Below, in pieces: positions 1 through 8,339 of a DNA stretch of 44,576 nucleotides. The notes beneath the pieces were generated by a model. The model was not told where the DNA came from. It did no database searches and saw only the letters and a list, made by a program, of their open reading frames with translations. Every line of letters begins with the position of its first letter. Position 1 is the stretch's first letter. The DNA is from Candidatus Binatia bacterium (GTDB lineage Bacteria; Desulfobacterota; Binatia; UBA1149; JAJCZL01): assembly GCA_028278325.1 (NCBI GenBank), contig JANQEO010000447.1, forward strand, positions 1-44,576, in the 5' to 3' direction. Made by a program: the position numbers and the translations under genes.

Positions 1-99
1 CTCGGACAGGCTACCGGCTCCACCCCAGTCACGGTTCAGGAGCTTGGTGGTCTGCTGGAGGAGGTAGAACTGCGCGGGCTTGACGAACGCGTACCGGTC
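1..99. repeat. Terminal 99-bp direct repeat, left copy
   Basis: Bases 1-99 are identical to 44478-44576. The repeat lies inside the capsid coding sequence, and the reading frame continues without a break when the two ends are joined. A perfect overlap of exactly 99 bp is what a k-mer assembler leaves on a circular contig. It is therefore better read as an assembly overlap than as the phage's own terminal redundancy. Confidence 0.93.
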
Positions 100-666
100 C
101 TCATCGGGGACCCAGTTCTCGTCCATCGTCTGCGCCGCCGAGGTGATGCCGGCCGCCAGGGTATCCCCGACAGTCGCGTAGTCGGCGTTGGTGAGCTGGG
201 TGCCATCGGGCAGGCCGTTGTTCAGGACATCGGTGCCGTTGGCGGCGTTCAGACCGACCTGGAGGACGTGCTTGTCCTTCTGGATGGCCAGGGCCTCCGC
301 CTGCTGCATCGCGTACTCGCCCATCACATCGAAGTGGTTGAGCAGAGTGTCGAACTCGGCGACGGCGATGTCGCTCAGCAGGACGTTGTCGATCTTGATC
401 AGGCGCTGCCCGTGTGCGACGCTCTGGGCGCCGGTCAGGTACGCACCCGGGGTGTGGTAGGCAGCAGCCGTCCGGCCGAGGACCGGGAACTGAGCCTGGT
501 GACCCTGGGAGATCTCTCGCTCGACGAACTTGCCGTCGGTCGCGACCCGTCGCCGGAACGCGTTGAGGACCATCCCCGAGTAGGTGGTGAGAAACAGCTC
601 GAAGGCGTCGGAAGCACCACCGGCTGCCTCACCAGGGCGGTTGACGGTGAGATCAGGCGCAGCCAT
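1..666 (-). CDS. Major capsid protein, N-terminal part (split by contig join)
   Basis: This is the first 222 codons of a 318-residue major capsid protein of the T7 gp10 type. The rest is at 44187-44477. The protein forms the icosahedral shell around the scaffold. The start ATG (666-664) follows AAAGGA at good spacing. The N-terminus (MAAPDLTVNRPGEAAGG) and segments such as YSGMVLNAFRRR, GKFVEREISQGHQAQFP and KPAQFYLLQQTTKLLNRDWGG are typical of podoviral capsid proteins. It is somewhat shorter than T7 gp10A (345 aa). I see no frameshifted long form. The gene stands alone after a 176-bp spacer, with stem-loops on both sides, which suggests its own expression level. Confidence 0.93.
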   Translation of the reverse strand, partial: MAAPDLTVNRPGEAAGGASDAFELFLTTYSGMVLNAFRRRVATDGKFVEREISQGHQAQFPVLGRTAAAYHTPGAYLTGAQSVAHGQRLIKIDNVLLSDIAVAEFDTLLNHFDVMGEYAMQQAEALAIQKDKHVLQVGLNAANGTDVLNNGLPDGTQLTNADYATVGDTLAAGITSAAQTMDENWVPDEDRYAFVKPAQFYLLQQTTKLLNRDWGGAGSLSE

Positions 667-812
667 GATCGTCATCCTTTCTGGTGTGGTTGCAGGTCAG
701 CGCCACTTCGCCCAGTCCAAGGGTGTCCGTCCGGCCCCCGTCGCAACGGGAGCCTTGGGGCCATGTCTTGGCGTAGCTTCTGCGCTCGCCCTCCTAAAGA
801 GGAGCGGCACCC

Positions 813-832
813 CGCGCCAAAGCTTTGACGCG
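813..832 (-). repeat. 20-bp palindrome after the fibre genes, before the capsid gene
   Basis: CGCGTCAAAG/CTTTGGCGCG (minus strand) is a perfect palindrome apart from one G-T pair. It begins 10 bases after the stop codon of the 377-residue gene. The transcript could fold as an 8-bp stem with an AGCU loop, but no U-run follows. The rest of the 667-842 spacer holds a small CTCCT/AGGAG hairpin and the capsid ribosome binding site. I find no copy of the 23-bp promoter element here. It may be a processing site, weak terminator or protein-binding site. Confidence 0.5.
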
Positions 833-842
833 AGGATTTTCG

Positions 843-1976
843 TTAAGACCCTGTCGCCGGGAAGGCGATGGCCTGGATGTGGACCGTGGGATCAGACGAG
901 GTGCTCTCTCGGTAGAGTTCGCCGGCCTGATCCCCGGTGTGTTCGTAGTTGGCCGCGTACCGGGCGTTCGCCGCGGACGCGCTGTTGACGTAGTTGTCCA
1001 GGAGGAACACCGAACGGCCGCTCGGGAAGGTGCCCACCCAGGAGACCGCGAGGGTAGCCACGGTGACCGTCAGCTCCTGGTACTCACACACGATCGTCCC
1101 CGAGGTGTCCTCGACAACGTAGCAGATCGTGTCGACGCCGGCCGCGTTCTGGCCCCCGATCATCCTCACGGTGGTCGTGGTGGCTCCAGGGTAGAAGGCG
1201 ACGTTGAGGCCATCGAACCTGTTGCTGCTGTCCTCAGAGGACCCGAAGACGAACGCGTGGTCCCAGTCGACGGCGTTGATCGTCCCGGTCTCCACGGTGG
1301 AGCCGGCGACCAGCGAGCGCTTGACCTTCTGGACCGACCAGTTCGAGCCGGTGAACTCTAGAACCGCCAGGCGGATCGTGCCGTCGTAGATGTCGTCGCC
1401 GCGGGTAACCCGGAGCTTCAGGCCGCTGGCGTCGACCACCTCTGCGGTCACGAAGCAGCTATCGTAGCCGGGCGTGTTGTCGGCCTCGGAGCATCGAATG
1501 GAGCAGACCAACACGGCGCAGTCGTTGATGTCCGAGATGCCGGCGCCACTCAGGTCGATGTCCTTGGTGAACTCCAGGGACTGCGCCCCGGCGAAGCTCA
1601 CATCGTCGTAGTACCTCAGGGCGATCCCGAAGTTGGCCCCCTCGGGTAGCTCCCAGACCTCCAGGGACCCCTTCCGGCCCGTCGGTGAGGCGGCCGTCTG
1701 GCCATCTGCGAGGACCGAGGTGGTGGAGGCGAAGGAGAGCCCAGCGGTCAGCACGTCCATCTGGTCGTCCCCGTCAAGGTTCGTCGGGGTCCAGTTGGCG
1801 GATGCCCATCGGGCCAGGGCCTTGGAGGTATCCACAGCGTTGATCGTGAAGGTCTTGTCAGCGGTGGTCCAGGTGGCGGTCTCGCGCTGGACGGAGATGG
1901 GGGACGCTGATGGTCCCCCGCCTTCGCCTGAGACCCCGCCCTTGGCCCGGATCGTGTCCAGGAGAGCGAAGAGCAT
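843..1976 (-). CDS. Putative virion protein next to the tail fibre (377 aa)
   Basis: I do not recognise a named family. The protein has 377 residues. It starts with a short N-terminal stretch (MLFALLDTIRAKGG), followed by Gly/Ser-rich sequence and then alternating hydrophobic and polar beta-type segments with few charged runs. Two short motifs recur (TINAVDTSKA near residue 45 and TINAVDWDHA near 232), which hints at a duplicated beta domain. It lies 5 bases after the fibre gene and before the capsid gene, so it is probably translated with the fibre. A second fibre or spike component, or a fibre-associated adhesin, is the likeliest role, by position and composition only. Confidence 0.6.
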   Translation of the reverse strand: MLFALLDTIRAKGGVSGEGGGPSASPISVQRETATWTTADKTFTINAVDTSKALARWASANWTPTNLDGDDQMDVLTAGLSFASTTSVLADGQTAASPTGRKGSLEVWELPEGANFGIALRYYDDVSFAGAQSLEFTKDIDLSGAGISDINDCAVLVCSIRCSEADNTPGYDSCFVTAEVVDASGLKLRVTRGDDIYDGTIRLAVLEFTGSNWSVQKVKRSLVAGSTVETGTINAVDWDHAFVFGSSEDSSNRFDGLNVAFYPGATTTTVRMIGGQNAAGVDTICYVVEDTSGTIVCEYQELTVTVATLAVSWVGTFPSGRSVFLLDNYVNSASAANARYAANYEHTGDQAGELYRESTSSDPTVHIQAIAFPATGS

Positions 1977-1981
1977 GGTTG

Positions 1982-4900
1982 TTACCCCGCCATCAGGGCG
2001 ATCGAGACGATCCCCTCTTCCTCCGGTGGGTCAACCGGGGCATCGAGCATGGCACGCCGGACCCGCGGCGGCAGTCGTCGGGGGGTGACCCCAGGGGTGA
2101 ACCCGGAGAGCGCCTTCCCGAGCGTCTGAGCGCTTACGGTCGAGCGGCCAGGCTGAGCTTCGGCCACACCGGCCAGGTCGCTGGCTCGCAGCAGATCGCC
2201 GGGCTCGACCACGCCCTTGACGCGGACGTAGTAGACCCCGAGGGCCGCCACGAAGTTCTCGTCGTCATCGCCGCACGGGCGGTAGACGCCGTAGACCCGA
2301 GGATCGCCACGCGTGGTGGAGACCTGGACCTTCGGGTGACGATCGTCGATCAGCTCTCCGGTCGAGATCAGGACGGTCCCCACCGGCGGCTCTTCGCCGA
2401 TGTCGTCCTGCCACGCCCCTCGGTGAGACCCGAGGAAGGCGTTGTAGCTGACCGTGTTGCCCGAGACCGAGATGTTACCCTCCTGGGTGCCACCCTGGCG
2501 GAACGACACGATCTGACCGTCCGAGTTGATCCGGTTCAGGTTGGCGCAGACGGCGCCGGACCGGGTGGCCCGAACGAGGCCGTCATCCGTGAGTTCGAGG
2601 CCGCCTGTGGCACCGCTGTCCCCAGCGGTCTTCCCGACCAGCAGGAGGCTGGGCGCGATGGTGACTGGGGTGACGGTCGACCCTGCCGAACCGACCGTGA
2701 AGTCCATCCGACCGGCGTGCGCGCCATCCCCAACAGCGGTGGCGACCGCACGGATCTGTCCGTAGATGGGCTCGCTCACACCACCGGCGTCGCGGCCGGT
2801 GAACCTGAGCGCTCCCAGAATGTCGTCCACAGCCGGGCTCGCGCTGTCCCGGAAGACGTTCAGGATTGGCCCGACCAACGCCGAAGCGCTGGTGGAGATC
2901 AGCCTCCAGGTGTCACTGGAGAACGTGCTGTGCTGTGCCCCACCGATGTACAGGTCGATCACGTCGTCGGCCTGCTCGACGAAGTAGCTGTCCTCGTCGT
3001 CGTCGAGGCGAAGCTGCTGGCCATCCATCGAGAGGGCCTGGGCCATCACGACCTTGCCGCTGGTGGCAGTCCAGTAGAGGCCGCCTCCAACACGGAGCTG
3101 GAGGCTGTCGTCGGCGTTCGCCTGGAGGTAGGTGTCCAGGTCGAGGTCGAAGATCAGCCGGCCGTTGGTGGTGGCGTTCCCCAGATCGATGTTCTGGCCG
3201 TTCATGTCGAGCGCGCCAGTCATCGCCCGCGTGCCGGCGACCAGGAGGTACTGAGTGTGGTCGTCGTCGGCGAGCCCGTCGAGAGCCCCGTGGTCGATCC
3301 CCGAGGTGGTCGAGGAGAAGGTCACGGCGCCACTGAAGGTGACCGCGGTGCTGATCGTGAGCGCCTCGTCGATGCCGCCGATCAGGCGGTACTTGGTCGA
3401 GGTGAGCTTCTCGATCGTGACCGATCCGCCCGAGAGGAGGTTACGGGCCGTGGTGGTCCCATCCTCCCATGTGGCCGAGCCCGTAGGCTGGACCGAGACG
3501 GTGCCGGTCTGGTCCTCCGAGACCAAGATCTTCAGGTCCTGGGAGACCGTGTCGGCGAAGGTCATCGCGATCGCCGTTGAGGGGACCCCGTGGAGGACGT
3601 AGTTGACCCGGCGCTCGACCGTCCCGTTGTTCCACCGGTCCGCGTTGGCGGCGTCGGTGAGCGCTCCGGAGGCGGTGACGTTGACGGTGGCTACGTCCAG
3701 GGCGAGCCCTGTGAGCTGTGTCCCGGCGATCGCCAGGGCAGCCTCATGCTGCGTGACGTTGGTCTCAGCGATCCGGGCGTCCGCGAAGGTGCCCGAGTTC
3801 ACATCGGAGGCGGCGTGGGTGTGGCTGGCTGCCGCGATCCCGGCTTCAGCCAGGGTCCGGTTGATCCATCCACTGCTGTAGCCGAGGACCTCGCCGTTGG
3901 CGACCGAGCTGATCGTAACATCGGTGATGTCGTCCAGGGCAGGCGCCGAGGCGCTCGCCGAGAGGACAGTACCGGCGATCGACAGTCCGGAGCCGACCTC
4001 CAGGAAGCGGAACGCGTTCGCGCTCTCGTCCCAGAAGAAGATCCGGTCAGCGCCTGGGTCCGACAGGGTACCGTCGCCGAGGGAGATCTGGATCTCGTTG
4101 GCGCCGTCGTCGTGGTTCACGTTGAGCCCGAATGGAGCTACCAGGAAGCTTGCGAGGAACTCCTCAATGGCCTCCGAGGCGATCCTCAGGTTCACCTGGG
4201 AGCCCGTATCGGTGATCAGGAGATCGCCCGTTGAGCTGATGAAGAGGGGCTCCAGGATGCTGCTGTCGAGAGCGTCGGCGGTCAGGAACGCCTGGATGTA
4301 CACGGTGTCCGCGTCGTTGGTCACCCTGACACTGCTGTTCCGCTCCGTGATGCTCTTGAACTCCAGGCGCCCACCGTCCTTCTGCTTGTAGACCGCCTCG
4401 CCCAGCCCTAGGCTGAGCCCATCACTAACGTCGGCGCCAGCCCCGACGCTATTGAGCTTGGTGACTTGCTCGTCGGTGAACCTGTTGACGCCCGAGAGGC
4501 CCTCGTAGAGGGTCTGGATCTCGGCGCCGGTCAGGTCTGCGGTCGCCCCTGCTTCGATGGCGTTGAGCTTGGAGAGGAGAGCGTCGGTGAAGCGGTTGGT
4601 GTCCGCCTGGCCCTCGTAGAGGGTCTGGATCTCGCCCGCGGTCAGGTCGGCCGTCGCGCTGGCCTCGATCGCTGCGAGCTTGGACCGCTCTGCGGCGGTC
4701 AGGAAGAGGTTGGTCGACCCATCGGTGAAGGTGTCGACATCATGGGTGTGGCTGGTGTCAGCCTTGCCGGTCTGAAGCGTCGCGATGTCGGCCTGGTTCG
4801 CCTCAATCTCATCCTTGGCCGCCTGGAAGTTGGCCCTGAGATCGGACTTCTTGGCCTTGACGCCCTGAGCTGGCTTGGTGGGATCGATGCTTGATGCCAT
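1982..4900 (-). CDS. Tail fibre protein (972 aa)
   Basis: Receptor-binding tail fibre. The N-terminus is a short helical segment (residues 1-45), then HTH-type fibre motifs (DTSHTHDVDTF near 48, ASHTHAASDV near 360), a region of about 37-residue tandem repeats (residues 66-161), and long beta-rich stretches. The C-terminal 150 residues (GSHRGAW, then VQVSTTRGDPRVYGVYRP and VEPGDLLRASDLAGVAEAQ) look like the compact C-terminal domain of many marine phage fibres, which may be self-cleaving or trimerising; that is inference. The start overlaps the stop of the upstream gene by one base (TGATG). It lies between scaffold and capsid, not in the usual gp17 position after gp16. Confidence 0.85.
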   Translation of the reverse strand: MASSIDPTKPAQGVKAKKSDLRANFQAAKDEIEANQADIATLQTGKADTSHTHDVDTFTDGSTNLFLTAAERSKLAAIEASATADLTAGEIQTLYEGQADTNRFTDALLSKLNAIEAGATADLTGAEIQTLYEGLSGVNRFTDEQVTKLNSVGAGADVSDGLSLGLGEAVYKQKDGGRLEFKSITERNSSVRVTNDADTVYIQAFLTADALDSSILEPLFISSTGDLLITDTGSQVNLRIASEAIEEFLASFLVAPFGLNVNHDDGANEIQISLGDGTLSDPGADRIFFWDESANAFRFLEVGSGLSIAGTVLSASASAPALDDITDVTISSVANGEVLGYSSGWINRTLAEAGIAAASHTHAASDVNSGTFADARIAETNVTQHEAALAIAGTQLTGLALDVATVNVTASGALTDAANADRWNNGTVERRVNYVLHGVPSTAIAMTFADTVSQDLKILVSEDQTGTVSVQPTGSATWEDGTTTARNLLSGGSVTIEKLTSTKYRLIGGIDEALTISTAVTFSGAVTFSSTTSGIDHGALDGLADDDHTQYLLVAGTRAMTGALDMNGQNIDLGNATTNGRLIFDLDLDTYLQANADDSLQLRVGGGLYWTATSGKVVMAQALSMDGQQLRLDDDEDSYFVEQADDVIDLYIGGAQHSTFSSDTWRLISTSASALVGPILNVFRDSASPAVDDILGALRFTGRDAGGVSEPIYGQIRAVATAVGDGAHAGRMDFTVGSAGSTVTPVTIAPSLLLVGKTAGDSGATGGLELTDDGLVRATRSGAVCANLNRINSDGQIVSFRQGGTQEGNISVSGNTVSYNAFLGSHRGAWQDDIGEEPPVGTVLISTGELIDDRHPKVQVSTTRGDPRVYGVYRPCGDDDENFVAALGVYYVRVKGVVEPGDLLRASDLAGVAEAQPGRSTVSAQTLGKALSGFTPGVTPRRLPPRVRRAMLDAPVDPPEEEGIVSIALMAG
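4418..4705 (-). repeat. Tandem repeat inside the tail fibre gene
   Basis: Codons for residues 66-161 hold two full copies and one partial copy of a 37-38-residue unit with the pattern F-T/L-x-x-x-x-S-K-L-x-A-I-E-A-x-A-T-A-D-L-T, then EIQTLYEG. The DNA also repeats (TAGAGGGTCTGGATCTC twice on the plus strand). Such units usually set the length of the fibre shaft and can expand or contract by recombination. Confidence 0.8.
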
Positions 4901-5106
4901 CAGTCGTCCTCGAAGCCGAAGTCATCGGCGAAGTAGACCCACGGGTCTGTGAAGGAGGACCCATGAGCCAGGGGCTCGGCCTCGAACGGCTCCCCCTCCG
5001 GGCTGGCCGGTAGCTGAGGAGCCGAGGCACGAGGACGATCTGGTATCCCTCGCCGGATGGGTCCAGGGGTGTTGCGGACCGGCGGCTTGCGGATACGCAG
5101 GGGCAT
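4900..5106 (-). CDS. Small proline-rich protein between scaffold and fibre (68 aa)
   Basis: This 68-residue protein has a basic, proline-rich N-terminus (MPLRIRKPPVRNTPGPIRRG) and an acidic, aromatic end (DPWVYFADDFGFEDD). No family is recognised. GGAGGT precedes the ATG by about 10 bases. The stop codon shares one base with the fibre start, which suggests translational coupling. It might be an assembly or fibre-attachment factor; only its position supports that. Confidence 0.65.
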   Translation of the reverse strand: MPLRIRKPPVRNTPGPIRRGIPDRPRASAPQLPASPEGEPFEAEPLAHGSSFTDPWVYFADDFGFEDD

Positions 5107-5113
5107 CTAAGGG

Positions 5114-6085
5114 TTACCTCCGGGTGGTGTTCGGGTCGATCCCGCCCAGCCAGGCCCGGCGGGTCGCCGCGGGCATCGCCGAGAGCTTCCGCTGGATCTG
5201 TGCGTGGAGCCCGGGATCGTTCGTTCGGGTGGCCTTGTCGAGTTCCGCCAGGTAGGCCTCACGGCTCTCGTAGCCGGCCCCCGAGGGGCTGCCGCTGCGG
5301 ACGCCCTTGACGAGGTTCGGGGCCTGGCCGTTGGCCTGGACGAAGCGGGCCTTCAGACCCTGGAGTGCCCACGCTGCGCCCGCGCCGTTATCGGCAGCGA
5401 CCGCCCGATCGAAGGCGTCCTTCTCGGCCTGATTGAGGTTCGCGACCGCCCACTGGGCGATCTGGGTCCACTCCTCCTCACCCTTCAGGCCGGCTTGCTC
5501 GAAGAGCTGGGTGCGAGCCTGCGCCATCTGGGCCTGAAAGCCCTTGACGTAGGTCTCGGCCATCTGGCGGGGGATGCCGTGCTCCTTGGCGAGCTTCTCG
5601 TAGTCCTCCTCGTCGAGGTTGCCCTTCTGGGCGATCTTCTCGGAGAACTCGGCGAACTTGTCCTCGCCGACGGCGTCCTTGGCGGCCTTCTCGGCAGCCT
5701 TGGCCGCTTCCGTGTCCGGATCTTCCTGGCCGTCCTTCGGCTGATCCTGCGGGGTTGCGTTGGGATCGACCGCGTTGGGGTCCGGTTCCTTGGCCGGATC
5801 GTCCTTGGGCTGGCCGAGCTTCTTCTCCAGCTCTTGGTAGGACTTCAGGAGGGCCTCCTGGTTGAGACCCCCATCCTTCGTCCGGAACTTCTCGGGGATC
5901 TCGGTCTTGGTCTCCGGAGGCAGCACGTCGCGATGGGGCTGACCTCCCGTTCCCTGGTCAAGGGAGACGCCGGGCTGGTAGCCGCCGGTCGCGAGCGCTG
6001 TCTCTTCGGCAGGCGATAGCGGGACGATCCCGACCGCGTTATCCTCAGCCGTTGGCTGGTAGGGCACGGTGCGAACTCCGCTCAT
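5114..6085 (-). CDS. Capsid assembly scaffolding protein (T7 gp9 type)
   Basis: This 323-residue scaffold guides procapsid assembly and leaves before DNA packaging. It is charged and rich in Ala, Glu, Lys and Gln, with a Pro/Asp-rich linker near residues 95-125 and helical or coiled-coil sequence from about 125 to 230 (EKIAQKGNLDEEDYEKLAKE, MAETYVKGFQAQMAQAR). The motif FRTKDGGLNQEALLKSYQEL is typical of gp9 relatives. The C-terminus is basic (RRAWLGGIDPNTTRR), as expected for contact with capsid. It directly follows the portal gene, as in T7. Unlike T7, the capsid gene is more than 4 kb further on. Confidence 0.88.
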   Translation of the reverse strand: MSGVRTVPYQPTAEDNAVGIVPLSPAEETALATGGYQPGVSLDQGTGGQPHRDVLPPETKTEIPEKFRTKDGGLNQEALLKSYQELEKKLGQPKDDPAKEPDPNAVDPNATPQDQPKDGQEDPDTEAAKAAEKAAKDAVGEDKFAEFSEKIAQKGNLDEEDYEKLAKEHGIPRQMAETYVKGFQAQMAQARTQLFEQAGLKGEEEWTQIAQWAVANLNQAEKDAFDRAVAADNGAGAAWALQGLKARFVQANGQAPNLVKGVRSGSPSGAGYESREAYLAELDKATRTNDPGLHAQIQRKLSAMPAATRRAWLGGIDPNTTRR

Positions 6086-6088
6086 GGA

Positions 6089-7639
6089 TTATCCTTCCTG
6101 TGGGGCCTGGGCGCCGGCCATCTTCATGGCTTCGGGGCCGAGCTTGTCGATCACCTGGGACTGGAGGGCCTGATCCTGTCGGGCCTGTGCTGCCTCGGCG
6201 ATCTGTTCGGGGGTTCGAATGAGACCATCTGTGTCGATCCCGATGGAGATCGCCAGGCGGTCGGCGACTTCGCGTCCATCGACCAGTTCCAGGGTTGCCT
6301 CTGGGCCGATCGTCTGGGTGAGCGCGGAGATGTACTGCAGGAGACGGTCACGTTCATAGCCGCGGCCGAGCGCGTTGAGCCCGGTCGTGACCATCGGCTG
6401 GACCACCTGGTCGTCGACCTTGGGCCAGTTCCGGACGGTCTTCTCCAGCTTCTTCAGGCGGACCTTGACGTAACGGAGCTGGAACTCCATCGAGAGGGTC
6501 GAGTAGACACCCCCGAGGCCTTCCTCAAGCTCCTGAGCCATGAGTCGAACCTCTTCGGCGGTGACCCGCTCCGCATCGCGCTGGAGGGAGGAGGTCATCA
6601 GGAACGCCTGAGCCAGGCGCTGCTCGATCCGCTGGGCGGTCTCCAGGGTCACCCGGAAGTCGTTGAACTTCTCGACCTGGAGGATCGAGACATCGTCAGC
6701 GTTGCCGGCGATGATGTCGCAGGACTGGGCCTTGGAGACCGCGTCGATCTGCGTGGTACCGTTCGGGTTGATCAGGAAGAGGATCTTGGCGGCAGCCGCC
6801 GAGGCCATCACGAGAGCCTTGTAGAGGCCCTCCAGGCTCTTGAGGTCGCCGTAGTACTCGTCCACGAACGATCGGCCGTAGTCCTCCCCGTCGACAGGCA
6901 CCATCCGGAGCGCGAAGAACGGGAGCTGGTCGGCCAGGTACTCTCCCTGGCTCTCAGGGACGAGGGTCTCCTCCACCTCCTGTCGGATGTAGAAACGCCC
7001 GTCCCGAAGCTCGATCCAGGTGAACAGCTCGGCCTTCTCATCGCCGCGCTTGGAGTTGCGCGCGCCCAGGAGTTCCTGGATGGACGCCGGGAGGGTCTCC
7101 CAGTGCAGCTCCTCCTTGATGAGGATCTCCACGGGGTTGCCTTCGCGGTCCCTCTTGACGACGAACTCGTCGAGCTTGAAGACCTTCAGGCCGGCCTCTT
7201 CGGTGTCCTGGAGGAGGACGTTGCCGGCGACCAGGAGGTGCTTCAGGGCCTCGCTGACGGCGACGCGATCGGTCACCATCTCCATGCGGTGGAGGAAGGC
7301 CCGTTCGATCATCGACAGCGCTCGGACACTCTCCCGAACCATCTCATCGCCGCCCGCTTCCTTCATCTCGGAGATCACGAAGGGATCTACGGAGAGCTTG
7401 AAGAAGGGCTGCGAGGGTGGCATGAGGGCCAGCAGGAGCTTGGACGACAGGTTGTTGACGGCACGGCCGCCGAGGCTCTGGTAGGGCTGGTAGAAGCGGG
7501 ACCCCTTGGACTGTCCCTCTTCGGGGATCAGCGTGGGGATCGTGAGCTTCGAGCAGTTGCGCGCTCTCTCAAGGTGGTCCTGCCGAGCCGCGGCCAGTAC
7601 CTCGTAGCGGGACCGAGCGCTTGCGGTCTCAGTGGGCAT
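6089..7639 (-). CDS. Portal / head-tail connector protein (T7 gp8 type)
   Basis: This 516-residue protein matches T7 gp8 (536 aa) in length and layout. It forms the dodecameric portal through which DNA enters and leaves the head. Recognisable segments are RARNCSKLTIPTLIPEEGQS, FYQPYQSLGGRAVNNLSSKL and LMPPSQPFFKLSVDPF near the N-terminus, and RIEQRLAQAFLM and RVTAEEVRLMAQELEEGLGG in the second half. It starts 6 bases after the upstream stop, and the scaffold follows within 4 bases. Confidence 0.94.
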   Translation of the reverse strand: MPTETASARSRYEVLAAARQDHLERARNCSKLTIPTLIPEEGQSKGSRFYQPYQSLGGRAVNNLSSKLLLALMPPSQPFFKLSVDPFVISEMKEAGGDEMVRESVRALSMIERAFLHRMEMVTDRVAVSEALKHLLVAGNVLLQDTEEAGLKVFKLDEFVVKRDREGNPVEILIKEELHWETLPASIQELLGARNSKRGDEKAELFTWIELRDGRFYIRQEVEETLVPESQGEYLADQLPFFALRMVPVDGEDYGRSFVDEYYGDLKSLEGLYKALVMASAAAAKILFLINPNGTTQIDAVSKAQSCDIIAGNADDVSILQVEKFNDFRVTLETAQRIEQRLAQAFLMTSSLQRDAERVTAEEVRLMAQELEEGLGGVYSTLSMEFQLRYVKVRLKKLEKTVRNWPKVDDQVVQPMVTTGLNALGRGYERDRLLQYISALTQTIGPEATLELVDGREVADRLAISIGIDTDGLIRTPEQIAEAAQARQDQALQSQVIDKLGPEAMKMAGAQAPQEG

Positions 7640-7645
7640 GATGGG

Positions 7646-8089
7646 TTACCTCGGGAGCTGAAGTCCTGTGGTTGCCGCCTGGGCGAAGCTGTCCGTCCGG
7701 AGCTGGGTCTTCCCGGTCCGACCGGAGAGGTTCACTGGGAGACCCCCACTGGTGGCGCCAGGGGTGGTCGGCCGGTTGGGAACCGGGGCGGCCTGAGCGG
7801 GAGCTGGGGGAGGTGGTGCGGGAGGCTGTGGGGCCGGCTGGGGCTCGGGCGCCGGCGGCTGATTGCGCTCATCCTGCCGTGCCTGTCGCTCCGCCTGTCG
7901 GGCCTGCCGGTCCTCCCTCCGCGAGACCATGGTCCGTGTCTGGCGGAGAACCTGACCCCAAGCATCATCTCCGACGGTGGAGAGCTGATCGGGGTCACGG
8001 TTCGTGAAGATGAACTCGGCGTTGCTCTGGCCCACAACCCCTGCTGCCCGCTGGAATGGGGTGAGCTTAGGAGTTGGCGGTGAAGCCAT
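7646..8089 (-). CDS. Proline-rich protein before the portal (possible gp7.3-like tail protein)
   Basis: The N-terminal 60 residues are ordered-looking (TPFQRAAGVVGQSNAEFIF). They are followed by a highly charged helix (REDRQARQAERQARQDERNQ), a long Pro/Ala linker near residues 78-110 and a Gly/Thr/Leu-rich tail. Its position immediately before the portal is where T7 encodes gp6.7 and gp7.3, small virion proteins needed for infectivity. That positional match is the only functional evidence. It overlaps the preceding gene by 23 bases. Confidence 0.65.
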   Translation of the reverse strand: MASPPTPKLTPFQRAAGVVGQSNAEFIFTNRDPDQLSTVGDDAWGQVLRQTRTMVSRREDRQARQAERQARQDERNQPPAPEPQPAPQPPAPPPPAPAQAAPVPNRPTTPGATSGGLPVNLSGRTGKTQLRTDSFAQAATTGLQLPR

Positions 8090-8279
8090 CGGGCGGTTCC
8101 AACTGCTGGTCTACGCCGCGCTCTCTGGCATGGCGGAGATGGGTGACGACCGAGGCCTGGCCAGCCAGGAACCACACCTTGTCCGTGGGGGTCCCTGGCT
8201 GGGGGCACCGATCAGGGAACATCCTCGTCAGGTAAGCGAGGAGTTCGTCGGAGATGTAGGGCGGCCCCTGATCGGCCAT
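8067..8279 (-). CDS. Small conserved-looking protein, first gene of the virion block (70 aa)
   Basis: The sequence MADQGPPYISDELLAYLTRM then FPDRCPQP resembles a short protein often found just before the portal gene in T7-like phages; its role is unknown to me. It is the first gene downstream of the candidate phage promoter at 8317-8339, with its ATG 38 bases from the element, so it leads the late transcript. Its end overlaps the next gene by 23 bases. Confidence 0.7.
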   Translation of the reverse strand: MADQGPPYISDELLAYLTRMFPDRCPQPGTPTDKVWFLAGQASVVTHLRHARERGVDQQLEPPDGFTANS

Positions 8280-8316
8280 CTTAGCGTTCTCCTAGGGTAT
8301 TGATCCTTGGTGTTCT

Positions 8317-8339
8317 GCGTGAGTACCCGGGTTTTTTGA
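8317..8339 (-). promoter_or_regulatory. Candidate phage RNA polymerase promoter, late block
   Basis: On the minus strand the element contains AAAAAACCCGGGTACTC. The full 23 bp are identical to 24168-24190. It overlaps the stop codon of the dNMP kinase gene and lies 38 bases upstream of the first virion-block gene. A T7-class promoter is also 23 bp, and this genome encodes a T7-class polymerase. The assignment rests on repetition, position and orientation, not on similarity to T7 promoters. Confidence 0.72.

Noticed and set aside
1..99. The 99-bp terminal repeat as the phage's biological terminal redundancy
   Set aside because: T7-like ends lie between late and early genes, not within the capsid gene, and exactly 99 bp is a typical assembler k-mer length.
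1910..3580. Long plus-strand open frame (556 codons) and similar ones at 35215-37503, 40844-42781, 15298-16677 and 37647-39407
   Set aside because: All lie exactly antisense to convincing virion or reductase genes. Their products are low-complexity Val/Gly/Asp/Arg-rich, as expected from the reverse strand of GC-rich codons. No ribosome sites or families are seen.
8317..8339. The CCCGGG followed by T6 (plus strand) as a rho-independent terminator
   Set aside because: The palindrome leaves no room for a loop, all genes run the other way, and the full 23 bp are conserved, which a terminator would not need.
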